NCBI GenBank assembly: GCA_014529385.2
Contig: CM043952.1
Coordinates: 65,890,370-65,954,369, forward strand
Origin: Adiantum capillus-veneris
Lineage: Eukaryota > Streptophyta > Polypodiopsida > Polypodiales > Pteridaceae
Direction of reading: 5' to 3'
Length of the DNA: 64,000 bases
Shown: piece by piece, positions 35,101-48,600 of the stretch
Layout: the number at the start of each line of letters is the position of its first letter
How positions within the stretch are numbered: position 1 is the first letter of the stretch
The notes under the pieces: model-generated
The model's input: the letters and a program-made list of their open reading frames with translations, nothing else
Databases searched by the model: none
Told to the model about the DNA's origin: nothing
Made by a program: the position numbers and the translations under genes

Positions 35101-38100
35101 GTCTGGTGGAGTCTAGACCTGTCACAAGTTTTCTTGCCCCAAGCGTGGTTGGACTGGTGGTCACTGCATGACACATACAAGGAGGTCAGTCGAGCGTCAA
35201 AGCTCACTATTGAGCCCTCTGATGTACTATCACAGAAGACGACCTTTGACACCTTGTAGAAATCCTTCAACCTCATCACCTATACCTCCACATATCACAT
35301 CACCCATTCCTTCATCAGGTTCCCCATCTTCCCGATCACCTTCTCTAGTAAAGCTCTCTCCTATTTTGATACAGCAAGCTATAGAGCAACAGGGTCAGCA
35401 AGGAATCATGGAGCCACTAGCTAGTGTTTTGGCCAAGGTAAACATCAAGTTCCCTACCTTCAAAGGGCTTTCTTTAGAAGATGCTGACGACCATGCAAGA
35501 AGATTTGTATCTCTCTGTAGAGGACGTGGTCTTAACAGGGAAGATGCTTATCTGGTACTTTTTCCATCCACCTTGGACGGCTTAGCAGACAAATGGTACA
35601 ACCAGTTTGCAGAGAATCATTTTGCAACTTGGGCAGACTTAAGACAACAATTCTGTGCAGCTTTCAGGCCGGGCGACTACCAAGAGAAAGTGTTGGATGA
35701 GTTGGCCAACATGGTGCTCCAACCAGAGGAGACTTTTGCGGAGCTTATGACCAAAACCAAGTCTCTGGTTGCCAAGCTTCCCCAGCAACCTGGTGAATTC
35801 ATGGTTAAGAAGTGGGTGGAGAAGGCGCTTCCAAAAACCTCTCAGCAAAAACTCCGGGAGAGCCTCCGACCTGACGCCACTCTGGAGGAATTCATCGCAG
35901 CTGCTACTAGAATAGAGGGGGCTAGGAAGCTGTTCAACAACTCTCCTCACATAGATACTCCCTCTGTGTTCTCAGAAGGTGGTCCTGCTGATCCTTTGAC
36001 TTCCTTGCGCAGGAAACTGGAAGCCCTAAAGTTACAGCGAGCTCTTCAAGAGGAGAGGTCCTTCTCTCTTAGACAAGAGAAGCCTCCAAATCATGAGGCA
36101 TTGGAACAGATTAAGCGCGAGCTAGAAGAGCTCAAGTGTCAGCAAGAGACTAAGGCTACGGTTTGGTGTAGCTCATGCCGCTCTCCAGGGCACCCTCCAC
36201 AGGAATGCCCCCTTCGGGTTTACTGCCACTTCTGTGAAAAATCTGGACATGATGACAAGGATTGTTACTACCTAAAGGGATTGCACAAAATACAGCAAAG
36301 TCTTGGTCCTTCTCTCCAACAAGGGTTAGCACCATCATCCAACATGGTTTCCCACTACGGCCATCCCAACTACATGCCACCTTTGCTCAATACCCCTGCT
36401 GTCCAAGGTATGTAAAGTACTTTCCCGACTCAGTTTTTATAATGCTAATGCCACCTCAACCCCTCAGAGCTTCTACACTTCAGCCTCCAACTCCATGCAA
36501 CAACCACCTCGTCCCCCGTTTCGTCCTTCCAATCGGCCCATACTCTGCTACAGATGCAGAGAGTATGGGCATTATCAGAGCAAATGCCCTCTGCCAAAAG
36601 GCTCTTCTCCGTGCCAACTTTGCCCTGAGGCTCAGGATCACTACACTAAGGATTGTCCAAAACAACTCGCCTCTACCTCTGCGAGCCCAAGTCAGAGCCA
36701 ACCTGAATTCACCTTTCCCAAGATCAATTTGATAGCAGTTAGTACCAACCCCAAGCCACCCCTTTCTGCCCATATGATTGCCTCTCAAGACAAGTTGCAG
36801 CTGGTGTCCTCACACAAGCTCAGAGGGCAGCCCTCGGCCTCAATCTTCCAGCAGGTACAGCCCTTTCCTCCCCAATGCCTACACCTCCTCCAGCAGCTGA
36901 CATGCCATCCCCTAGTGCTAAGAAAGGATCTTTTACTATGCTCTCCGATATTGATGGGGCTTTCTTAGAAGCAGTTGCTGACTTACCAAAGATCAAAGCA
37001 CCAGAGGAACAACAACAGGTAGAAAAAGCGAAGCAGTTGCTGACTTACCAAAGATCAAAGCACCAGAGGAACAACAACAGGTAGAAAAAGCGAAGCATAC
37101 AGCAGAGATAGTCTTGAAGAACACTTTCCAACAAGTGTCCCACTATGACATGTTGCGGCTAGATGCAAGTTTCAGAAGTGACACCCTTGCAGTTATTCAG
37201 TCACTTTACCCTAGAGCAGGTCCTAGTGGCGGGCACCTCCCAGTGCGACCGTCAGAGTCCTATATGATATCCAATCCTGCTGCTCCACTCACTGATTATA
37301 GAAGCCCTCGCCTGACAGTGTCCATTTTGGGTCGACAATTCTCAGGAGTGATAGTGGATGGTGGATCTGGCATCAACCTGATGCCCGAGTTCACTATGTT
37401 AGCTCTAGGTTTACAACCTACTCGCCCTGCTCCCTTCACAGTTACATTGGCCGACCAGCGGACAGTCTACCCAGTGGGCATAGTGGACAATGTGCCTCTG
37501 CAAGTACAAGACTTTACTTTTAACTTGGATTTTGTTGTGGTTCGTCATCCCCAGGTTGAGGGCGGATTTCCTTTGCTCATTGGAAGACCATGGCTGCGAC
37601 ACACTAAAGCACTTCATGATTGGGGAAACGACGCTATGTGGATACATACTTCTGGCTCCTCGATGCAACCCATTCTCTTAGAAGGTGGTATGGATCCCGT
37701 GGTGCAGCAAGTTTCTTTGTCAATGGAAACCAAACCTGAACAAGAACAGCCTACTACACCTGAAGGGTCAGATGAAGATCTGTTGGAGTGGTTAGAGGCT
37801 ACCAAATCTATGCCTTGTTATGGAGTCTCTATTCACTCTTTGCATGAAGATACACCCTCTTCAAATGGTGCCACAGTAACTACACCAAATGAGCCACCTG
37901 AGCCTATGAAGAAGTATAGAAGCAATAAGAAATCTCCTCTACAAACACCTTTGGTGTCTGCTTCTCCGACCAGAACAAAGCTCTCCTTTGTGTATAGCAA
38001 ACTCCCTTCACAAAGCTCGTCCTGCAAGATGAATTCTAAGATCACGATCGCTGTATTGCTCATGGTAGCTGCGTGCTCATTATTTGCACCTATCTACCCT

Positions 38101-41100
38101 ATCCCCCTCTCCCCCTCTTCCCCTCACTACCCCTCGCCTTACCCTCCCCCTCGCCCTAGTCCCTCACCCTCCCTCCCCCCTCTCCCACTTGCCCTCGTCC
38201 TACCCTCCCCTCCCCCTCGCCTAGTCCCCCTCACTACCCTCGCCCTCGCCCTCGCCCTAAGTCCCTCCCCCTCGCCCCTACCCCTCGCCCTAGTCCCTCC
38301 CCCTCATCCCCTCGTCCTCCCCCTACCCACCCCCTCTCGCCCCTAACCACTCCCCCACTCACCCTCGCCCCTACCCACCCCCTCACTCCCTCTCGCCCCT
38401 ACCCACCCCTTCCTACCCTCGCCCCTACCCACCCCTCACTCCCTCTCACCCCTACCCACCCCTCCCTACCCTCGCCGCTACCCAGCCCTTCTTCGCCCCT
38501 ACCCACCCCCTCACTCCCTCTCGCCCCTACCCAGCCCCCCCTCGCCCCTACCCACCCCCTTTCCCCCTCGCCCCTACCTATCCCCTCTCCCTAATGGGAT
38601 ACTCTCTCCAAAATAATGCACAGCCCAAACAAGCAGCCTAGAAGCAGTGTATTTTGTGTTCATTCCCTGCATTGAGAGAGCACCTGTAGGTAGGTAGATA
38701 GGAGTGAAATTCACACCTACATATCTTTAGTTAGCAGGACTAGATGTAAAAGTTTTGGCAGTTCGTGCTCTACTTGCTGCCATCTATTTTCATGCATATC
38801 AGCAGGTCTCATACATGATTTTGCAGAGGGTTTCACCTCAAACTCAATTAGTAGGCAATTACGTGAAGCGACTGGTGGTCATTGTTACCTCTGTTCTTTT
38901 CTTCACGACCCCTGTTTCCCCATCAATGGCATTGGCACTAGTATAGCTTTGGCTGGAGTCTTTGCGTACTCACGGGTGAAGCAGCAAAAGAAGAAGCCTG
39001 AAAAGTCTGAGTGGCAAACAAAACTTGAAGTTGACTTAGGACAATGCTTAAGGCACACTTCATTTGTCAGAGCTAAACATTTGATATCGATTGGTTGCGA
39101 TTGGTTGAAGAGCTACCGGTCACTTACTTCCTGCTGTGGAGCTTTATTATGTTTTGCCAATTGGGATTCTTGGATTATGAAATCATACTACGTCCCGCTT
39201 CTCCAAAGGATTAAAAATTTGCAAGCAGTGCAGTGTGTTTAAACTCCATTTTTGGGCCTAGAACCTGCTTCAAGAAGGATGTACATATGCAGTACCTAAT
39301 GGTTTTCTTTCACAGTTTTTTCAGTATTTCCTCTCACCGAGACGGTGAGCGGTCTTGTGGCGGGCAACCTGTAGCAGGGCTACAGTGTCACTTCACAGGG
39401 CAGACAGTTGGACAGTTGGCTACACTGGGTCTGGTTCACACTGGACGGACCCTCTGGACGGACCTTTGGTCTAGGGAGTGACACGTGGCAAGGTACCTAC
39501 CGACGGTGGTCTAGTGGACCTCGTGGCCAGGTCACCACATGGCTGACATTATGAGCCGTTGGTGGCTCTTTATGGTGGTACATATGAGTAGTAGCGGTTG
39601 GTGATGTTATCATCTTCTTCACCTTTGATCTTGTACGTAGTCGTCTAGAGCGAGTCTTACACAGAGCACTGCTTCACCATCCCTGCACATCTGAGCCTCG
39701 ACACCCCATTTGTACCTGTGAGTCCTGGGCTGGAGCTGAGTGTGTTGCCACGCCAGAGTCTGTACATGGTTCTTTATGGTTCTTTGAGCGAGTCGAGTCC
39801 ACATGTTCTGGTCCACTGTTGTGACTCTGTTTTTATCCATTGTTTCTGTGTTTCATTCTGTTTGAGAGAGTTTCCATTTGTTTGAGTGAGATTGTCACGC
39901 ACATTGCACTGAGGGGCACCCACACTATAGAGAGCACGACACATTATCCGCGCTACACTATCCCAACTTGCCCCTCCCCTCCCCTCCCCAACTCGTCCCT
40001 CCCCTCAACAACTCACCCTGCCCCCTCCCCAATTTGTCCCCATCACCAACTCGCCCCTCCCCTTACCCAATTCGTCCCCCTCTCCAAATCGCCCTTACCC
40101 TTACCATACTCGCCCCTACCCCTCACAACTCGCCCTCCCCAAGTTGCCTCGTTCGTCCCCGGTTCGTCAAACCCAACTCGACCTCTACCCTTCTTTATTC
40201 GCCGTGCTTTCCCTCCAAAGCAGCCCTAATCACACACATCTCTTGCCTCTCTACCTAATCGACCGCTCTGCCCTCTTCGGCTTCTTCCGCTTCGGCTCCT
40301 TCCGTTGTGATAACTACAAAAATTTGGCTTCTTCCACTTCGGCTCCTTCCGCTGGGATAACTATAGACAGTTATATACATATAGAGGATGAAAGCAGTAT
40401 GCAGTATTGCAGAGTTGATCATATGTATGCAATTGTGGATCAGCTTTTGAGTGTCTAAACGTTTTTTTGGGCTTTGAATTGGAACAACCTCAGTCAATGA
40501 GTGTGTGGCCTATACACATCATTTACTGTGTCAGAAGTTTTGCAATTCCCATGGGGTAGCAGCAAACATTCCAGAAAAGCGGGATTAATAAAGAAGCCAC
40601 CACCGCAACCGCTGAGTTTTGCTAAGAGGATGACTCAAAAACTAGTTGCCATGATCTGAATGACTTCACTTCCAGTGATGCTAGCGACGAAAGTTACAAA
40701 GCCTCACCAAACTCGGAGTCGGATTCAGAAGCTACCTCTGAATCGGACGCTTCCAAAGAAACAAATGTGAAAGCAACAGGTAAAAAGAAACGCAATCATC
40801 AAATCATCAGTCATGACATCAGTCGGCTGGCTACATCTAAAAATCGCACACCATTCTCTTTGGCTGTTTATCTACAACCGCCTCGACCATCTCTAAGCGA
40901 AATCCTCTCCAAGGACCAGCTACAGACTCTGGGTCTCACAGCACTGGCTGATGGTGATCTGCCAACTACTGTTCCTGTTGAGATGGTACATGATCTTTTG
41001 AATAACTTTCCCAAGGTCAAGGGCCACAAACTCATTGCTACACGGTTAGGCCATGCTATGGGGATGACCACCTTTCCATCTGTGAAGCCTGCTACCCAAA

Positions 41101-44100
41101 CTTTCTCTCAGCTTTCCAAGGATGCCACCATTCAGGCATGTCAGGAGATTCTCAGTAAGGATTACCCATATTACGAAAGAAACAAATAGCTCCTGGCAAT
41201 CTTTAGTAGATACTACTTTCTGGCTAGAGATGCCAAAGAAGACGAGGGACATTGTGAATTGCCCACTACATTATTCCATTGGGACAGCCTTTACTGTTTG
41301 ATCCACACCCAACCCTGTGGATTTCACGAGATTCTTTTTTCATCGCTACAGTCTAGGGCCAAAAGGTTTTGGGCCCAAGTGAGGTCTGTGCACTTCAGCT
41401 TCAAATGTTTCGCAGCACCTCTCTTGACGTGGGTCATAAATATACATGTTACACCTGATGAAGTGGATGAGGATACACGAAGTATGCAAGGGAAAGGGAA
41501 ATCTCTAAACATTCAGGCTGATCCTAAAATCACGAAGAAAAAGAAGATCAAAGCAAAGGTGGCGAAAGATACAGCAAAGTCTCTACTCTCTTTGCCAATA
41601 TCTGAGAGCCAACAGACTAAGGTGACACATCTTCCGTGGCGCTCTCTGTCTTCCACCCCTCTCTCTATTGGGCCAGTGTCTACTTCTAAACTTCATGACA
41701 AGTTGACGGCTTCTCCCTCGGAGATTCCTCTACCTTCTTCCCCAATATTCACCCACACTGATGCCAATATATCACTGACTCCACCTGCAACAACCATCTC
41801 AGCTTCCACTCCACCAGTAGTACCTACTACTAGCGAGCCAGTTGTGCCACTTGTGAGTCCTCCAGTATCATCTTCAGGGGTGGCCGACTCTACTTCTTTG
41901 CTACAGCTTTCGAAGAAAGTATTACAAGACTCCAGGAATGCTATCGCCACCATAGAGCTTGGAGCGGAACAGTTAGCTTCCACGTACCAGCACCATTCTG
42001 TAATATATGCAGCTATGGAGGGATCTCTGAAGGTCGTCAAGAGTGCCATCTCGGATCGGGATGCTACGATTTTCACATTGCGACAAGCTTTGAAAATAAA
42101 GTCAAACATCATTGAAGACCTTAAAGCACAGGTACAAGGATTTCGAGAAATGCTTCTTCATGGAGATAGTTCTGCTCGAGCTCCTGCTCGAGCTTGGGCT
42201 CGGGCTGGATCCAGGCCACCAATGCATACTACAGATCCTTCTCAACAATTTAAGGGACTCTACACCTAGCCTCCAGTTCAGTACTATAATAGTCAACAGT
42301 GTCGTCAGGGGTTTCAATCATCGCCATTGTCCCACATGCATAGCATTCCTTGCTACGACGGTGTTGTTGGTGCACACCGCCATGGCTGTGTCACTCGACG
42401 TCCTCAGTACACTACCGGGCAGGAATTACCCCTACCCTGCAGCAGGTGGCGGCTCCTTTCACACGCGGCCAAGTTATGGACAGCAGAGCCCAGCAGCCTC
42501 TAGTCCAGCAACGAAGTTCCACCATTGATTTGATGGCTCCACCTCCAGAGATTGAGCCTTCGGGTGCGATTACAGCGACTACTCTTTCTCTGGGATGATA
42601 GAATGACAGTCTTTTCACCATGGCAGTACAGTAGTAATTTATTATTTCAATTGAGTTTTTAGCAGTTTCAATTGTTATCGCACCAAGATCGTGAGTGGTT
42701 TTGTGGCGGGCAACTTGTAGCAGGGCTACAGTGTCACAGGCACGGGACAGGCCGTTAGTCACAGTTGGCCGGTTTCACACTGGACGGTCGGTGACTGTGA
42801 CACGTAGCACGGATACGGATGGTGGTCTAGTCGACATCGTGGCCAACGCACCACCTCATAGTTCAGAGATAGGCCTAGCTGGAGTGGATATTTTTCAACC
42901 GTTGGTGGCTCTTCATGTTTGTATATATCTGCATGTTGTTTGGGGCTTTTGGCTACTTTTTGTGTGGTCAATTATCTAGAGTCTATCATCAGAGTTGTAC
43001 ACAGCACATCTGCACCATCCCTGCACACTTGAGCCTCGACAACCCCACTGTACCTATGAGATCTGGGCTGGAGCTGAGTGTGCTGCAATGCCAGAGTCTG
43101 TATCGGTTTCTTTGAGTTTGTCGATGTTCGTGTTGTTCATGATCTGCTGAGTCATACTGTTGTTGTTGCCTTGTTATTCTTGCTCCGTTGTTCTCTGTCT
43201 TCTGTGTTTGCATTCTATGGAGTGAGATATCACGCACATTGCACTGAGGAGCACCCACTACAGAGGGCACAACACACTATCTACACTACATTGTGTTTTG
43301 AGTCGTTTCGTGTCTTGAGTCATATTCCACTTCTGTGTTTGAGTCATGTTCTTGTGTGATGTTTCTTCTGTTGAAGTGAGGTTTCATGCATACCGCATTG
43401 AGGAGCACCCACTCTACAGAGCACACCTTTTCCTCGGTACACTCCCAAGGCTGCATAAGCTCTCGTCAATCTAGTTTCTACTGCTCTCCTCAATGAAAAC
43501 ACCGGTCCATTGAAGACTACCCCAAGATACGTATATGCATCTGTATACTTCACCGTCTCCTCGCCATATGTAAAAGTGGGTGCTAACCTCCTAACTCACT
43601 ATGGTGTGGTGTTAAAACACCATAACCTTGGTTTTTCCCAAGTTAACAAATAATCCACTATCGTGGGAAAATGTGTACAAAGCATCTAAATGGCGTTGCA
43701 TCCCCTCCAGGGAGTTAGAAATCAACACAATATCATCAACATATAACAATAGTGGGATCCATGTCCCTGCCAATTGTGCTCTTCTATCACCGTCCCTTTC
43801 AATGTAGTTAGCAACCTCATCCACATACATACGAAATAGTGTAGGAGATAGCGGGCAGCCCTGTTTCACCCCAACAGTGGAGTGAACCAAATCGAAAATC
43901 CCCTGTGGAGTGCGTACATGCCCCACTATTGACTTGTATAGAGCCATGATCTCCCAAATCAACTCTTTGGGTATCCCCATCTCTTGTAGTCTGCACATCA
44001 ATCCAGCTCTGGGCACTGTATCGAAGGCTTTGCAGAAATCCACAAAGCAACAATAGAGCCAACGTCCAAAGTTCTCTCTGAATAGACAGTGAAAGCGACC

Positions 44101-45607
44101 TCGTATCTCATAGTATACCGGACAAATGACAAATGTGATGTAACTCTGTCCCTCACTCTATATGACACAACTGGCATATCCTGGCTTCTGCTGGTACTCT
44201 CTTAATTTGTCATCTCAATCTCTAGCTGACGCGATGATGTGCGTATCTGACCAATAGCACATCGTATCCCATAGGATAAATGAGTGTCCATATAGGCCGG
44301 TCTGATCACATATCCTGTTAGTTGGAGGAGATGCTCTCTATAGAAAGCCATCTCCGTGCCCAACTCTTGTACCAGCTGTATCCATGTGCTTTTGGTATCT
44401 AGTTGAATCAAATCCTGACGTATAAATCTAGTGGTCTCTGTCCATGTGAGAGAAAGGGAGGATGCATCAAGGGAGTACTAGAATGGAGGCAATCTATCCA
44501 TGCTGAAGCCATATGATTGAAACCATGATGTCTATTCAGACAGAGAATTCAACACAAGTTGAGGGCCGTATTTTTTAGAGCCGACCCCCCCTCAGGACTT
44601 TGTATTAATATGATTCTTCAGAAGAAGAAGAGCTTTTGATCAATACAACTCGCTAATCGCACTTCTAACTGCACAAATTGAAGAGATGAAAGCTCTAAAA
44701 TTCGGCATAGATTGTAATTAGGCTTTTTACATAAAACACCTCGTTGAACTCAATCCCAAGGCCCTAAACACCTCGTGGGTGATAGGATCTACGGGGATTA
44801 AGCAAGAATCAAGTTGGAAAGAAGATATGTAAGCGTTGAGAAGTAGTAACGAGTTTGGTTGAAAATGCATAAGCTTGAGCATCCATAGCTATGGAGACTT
44901 GTGTGGGAGAATGGAGACCTTCCTTTTGACTGAGGATTGCATGGAGCTTCAAGAGCTAGGAAGACAAAAGTACCCCTGCTCTCTCCAATGCAGTCCCACA
45001 AAAAAACGAACAGAGCTTCAAGAGCCAGGAAGACAGAAGTACCATTGCTCTCTCCAATGCACTCCCACATAAAAATGAAAAAATCTCCGTTTGTGGTCCT
45101 TCAATCAAAAAAATATGAGCATGAAAGTTATTCATCTTGCTGGATCCAATAAGTCAGAAGGCCCATTCTTTAAGAAACGACTTCTTTTTCAAATTATTCT
45201 ATGAATACTCACACTAGGTCCTTTAAAGGCAGTTTCCTATTTTAGAACTACTCATTTACCTTCTTTCTTGCATGGGAGGCTTGTGGACCACATCCCTCAT
45301 CTCCACAAAGCTTTAGGTTGGCATTTGTGGATAATAACACCTTCGCTCCCATTCCCACCTTTTAATTAGCCATACTACCCACTTTCGAAGGCTTTCAAGA
45401 TCCGTTTTGAACTCTTTTGGACTCGCAAATATCCCGGTTTTTTTTTCCACACAAAGATCCTTCCATTAGTTATAAAAAGAAAATTGTCCATTGGGCTACA
45501 AACACTCCATGAAAGAGTACAAGAGGCTAGATAGAAGAGGAGACTCTCCCCTAACTATCGGAATGTACAACAAAAAAAGGGTATCCCGCTGGGCTATATC
45601 ATACAAT

Positions 45608-45639
<32 letters not shown>

Positions 45640-48600
45640 AGCCACACAAGTGGGCGATAATGCCACTGAGGAGTGCCTGCTCTACGGGAGTAAAAGAGGC
45701 CACCCCCCCAAGTCGCATGGAAGGCTAGGCGCCGCTGCTCCGCGCGATCCGAGGTCCCCCGGATGCGATCGTACTCACCCCTGAAGGTGTGAATCAGCTC
45801 TATCCATATCGCTCGAACTGTCTCCGCGGGAGGCTCCGTCCGTCCATCTATAGCTCTACTGCACCTAGCTCGCCATACGAACCAGATAGTGAGGCTGCTG
45901 ATAAGCTCCCAACAAGGCTCTCTGGCCTCCGTCCAAGGTGAATCTGTGAAGTCCGGTGCAATAAACTGCCTGGGCTGCCCTTGAACAAAATGAAGTCACA
46001 GTGAAGGGAGACGCCTCATATCCAAGGGCCAGCCCAGAGGATGTCGACCAGGCTGCGGCTCCCCAAGTGTAAACACCCTCCGACGTAAGCGAGGACAGGA
46101 GACGAAGAATCCGAAGCCAAATCTGCAGTGTCTCTGTGTCTCTAGCTGATGCCCACATCTACTACAAATAGGGGGGAAGCCACTATAAACCAGCCAAGTG
46201 CCCACTGCTACCCCTCGATGGGCAACCAGCCACTGAAACGTGGAGATCCGACGAGCCTGACATGATGCCCAAAGTCTCGCCCAGAAATCCTCTAGGAAGG
46301 CTTGTGAGAGGCCCTGTCGTCTCCAATGCTCTGCTACAGCTGGGATGGCTGCCCGCCGTGACGTCAAAATGTATCTCCCTAGTCGCACTGTACTGAAAGA
46401 AGGAGATGTCAGGAGCCCCTAGTGAAGCGAAAGGGTCCTCCCACATCCACTCGCCTGGGTCCCACTGAAGTCGTGCCAGCGGTCGAGAGCCATAGACCCA
46501 TAATCGCCAAGTCGTGTCAAGCTCTCCTGGATCCGGGTCTATGTGCCACTTCCGTGAAGCAGCACCCACAACTCTTATCCTCTGAAAAGTACATCCCTCA
46601 ATCAATGGCGACTCCTCCTCCACTCTCTGCAGCCTCCCCTCATCCCCTACCTCAAAGAAGAGACAAATCCCCTCCTCGGTAGATGCTATGACTGCAATCA
46701 AAATCTTTAGCTGCGTAAAAACCCCCATCCATCGAGGGGCCGTCGGCTCAAATGGATCCTCCCACTGCGCTGTAAGGGCTATCTGAATCTCCTCTCTCTT
46801 AGTCTGTCCGCCCCGAAAGTGGCTGAGGCTCTCCATCTGTATCTCCTCTGGAAGTCTGCAGAAAGCCTGCCAATCCCCAAAGCTGCATGCAGGGCCATCA
46901 GCCATGGGTCCCCATGCTAGTCTCGTCCTGGATCCCAACATATGTCCCTACTCTATGAGCACAGAGGAACTCCATATCAAAGGCTGCCACGCTCTCTCCT
47001 CTATACAAGATGGCTGTCGCTGCTGTAGGCCAAGGCGAAGCAACTCCCAAGCCCGTAATATGCTCACAGCAAAATGATCCTCCCAGCCTCTGCTCACGCA
47101 TGTTCCTCCTCATCTCAGTGAAGATCCATCTGGTCTCTGGTGCCCAAATACCTCCTGCTAGGGGAGCTCGGGCCTGAATCCACCCAAGTAAGGACTCCTT
47201 CCACTGCTCGGCACCGGGAAGAAGCCCTCGCACAATGAGCTTCCCTAGCAGTGCTCTGTTGTGGTCTGTGGGATCAATGATGCCAAGCCCCCCTTTGCCA
47301 AGGGTAAAGTGATGACCGACCAAGCTACTTTGGCCAGGGCAGAGTGACCGTCTCGCCCTGACCAAAGGAAGTTCCTGATCAGCCTCTGAATCTGTCTGAT
47401 ACAAGAACTAGAGAATATCCAACATGAAGTGATGTACCACATGGTGGCCAGCAAAACTTGGTTGGTCACCACCACCCTCCCTGCTAGAGATAATCTCGCT
47501 GAGCTCCAATATAGAATCTTCTTCCGTATGCACAGAAGAAGTGGAGCAATCTGCTGCTAGGGAGATAAGTCCAATCCAATCCAACCTGACAACCCAAGTA
47601 CCGTACTGCAGTGCCAGGGGGTATCCAACAAAATCCGGGGTCCGGGCTCCACTCGGGAGTGGGAGATTCACTGACCCAAAAAGCAAGTGTCTTGCGCCAA
47701 TTAATGAGCGCACCCGAAGCCACACAAAAGACATCCAAGGCCTGCTCCGCTCTCTGCAGATTGGCCTCCTGGCCATGCAAATAAAGTCATGTATCATCAG
47801 TAAACTCTGAGTCCAGCAAATCCTCATCCCGAATAGGTAACTGCAGCCCTTGTAATCCAACCTCCTCTGCAGTCAAATACATACTCATGGCCTCAACGAA
47901 AAACAAGAAGAGGAAGGGGGCAGCCCTGCCTAACTAAGCGAGTCAGCTCAAAACTCGGCCCTCGCCCGCCTGCCATCAACACCTGACTCTGAGAAGTGGA
48001 GTAGAGAGCTGCAATCCCTCGAATCCAGCCAGGCTCAAAACCCATACACAACATAGTGCCCTCTAGAAAGCTCCAGTCCACTCTGTCATAGGCCTTCTCA
48101 AAGTCGAGAAGAAAAACAACCAAATCCTCACCAAGTAAGCGAGCTAGTGCAGTAGCCTCCCAAAATATAAAAATGTTGTCAAGGATACTACGTTCCTTGA
48201 CAAAGCCAGTCTGGGTATCATGGATCAACTCTCCTAGGAGGGGCTGGATCCTCAAACTCAAAGTCTTCGCTAAGACTTTGTATATAGTGTTGAGGATCGT
48301 GATAGGCTTCCACTGCCGAATGTCATCAGATACTCCCTCCCCTTTGGGGATAAGAAAAATCAGCCTCTCCGAGAAACGATGCGGCATCACCCTAGCGTCT
48401 AAAATATGCCGAAAGCCTCTGTGTACGCCTGGTCCCAAGATACCCCAATGCCGCCTATAAAATGCAGGTGTCAAACCATCCTCTCCTGGGCAGCTTCTAC
48501 GTGGGAGTATCCTCAAAGCCTGAATAAGCTCATCCTCAAACAATGGTTGTGCCAATGCATGCCTCATACGATCTGTGACTCTCCTCTGGATATGAGCCCA

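Larger units (their letters stand above)
34188..39957 (+). mobile_element. complete gag-protease LTR retrotransposon with 5-bp TSD
   Basis: Two direct repeats of 588 bp, 34,188-34,775 and 39,370-39,957, both start TGTAG and end GCTACA. They differ at about 11 positions by my count (~2%). CTATC occurs immediately outside both ends (34,183-34,187 and 39,958-39,962), a perfect target-site duplication. The interior holds a leader, gag with zinc knuckles, a retropepsin and a C-rich block. No reverse transcriptase, RNase H or integrase motif was found in any frame. It resembles the non-autonomous gag-only or gag-protease elements of plants, which need enzymes from a partner. Low LTR divergence means it is the youngest datable element here. 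Confidence 0.92.

Noticed and set aside
37114..38346. Proline-rich C-terminal third of the protease frame as a real protein domain
   Set aside because: It coincides exactly with the C-rich minisatellite, so the Pro/Ser/Leu repeats are a by-product of low complexity.
39370..43290. An LTR retrotransposon using the LTRs at 39,370 and 42,716 as a pair
   Set aside because: The 39,370 LTR pairs far better with 34,188 (same 588-bp length, ~2% difference, perfect CTATC target duplication). The 42,716 LTR is clearly more diverged and 575 bp long.
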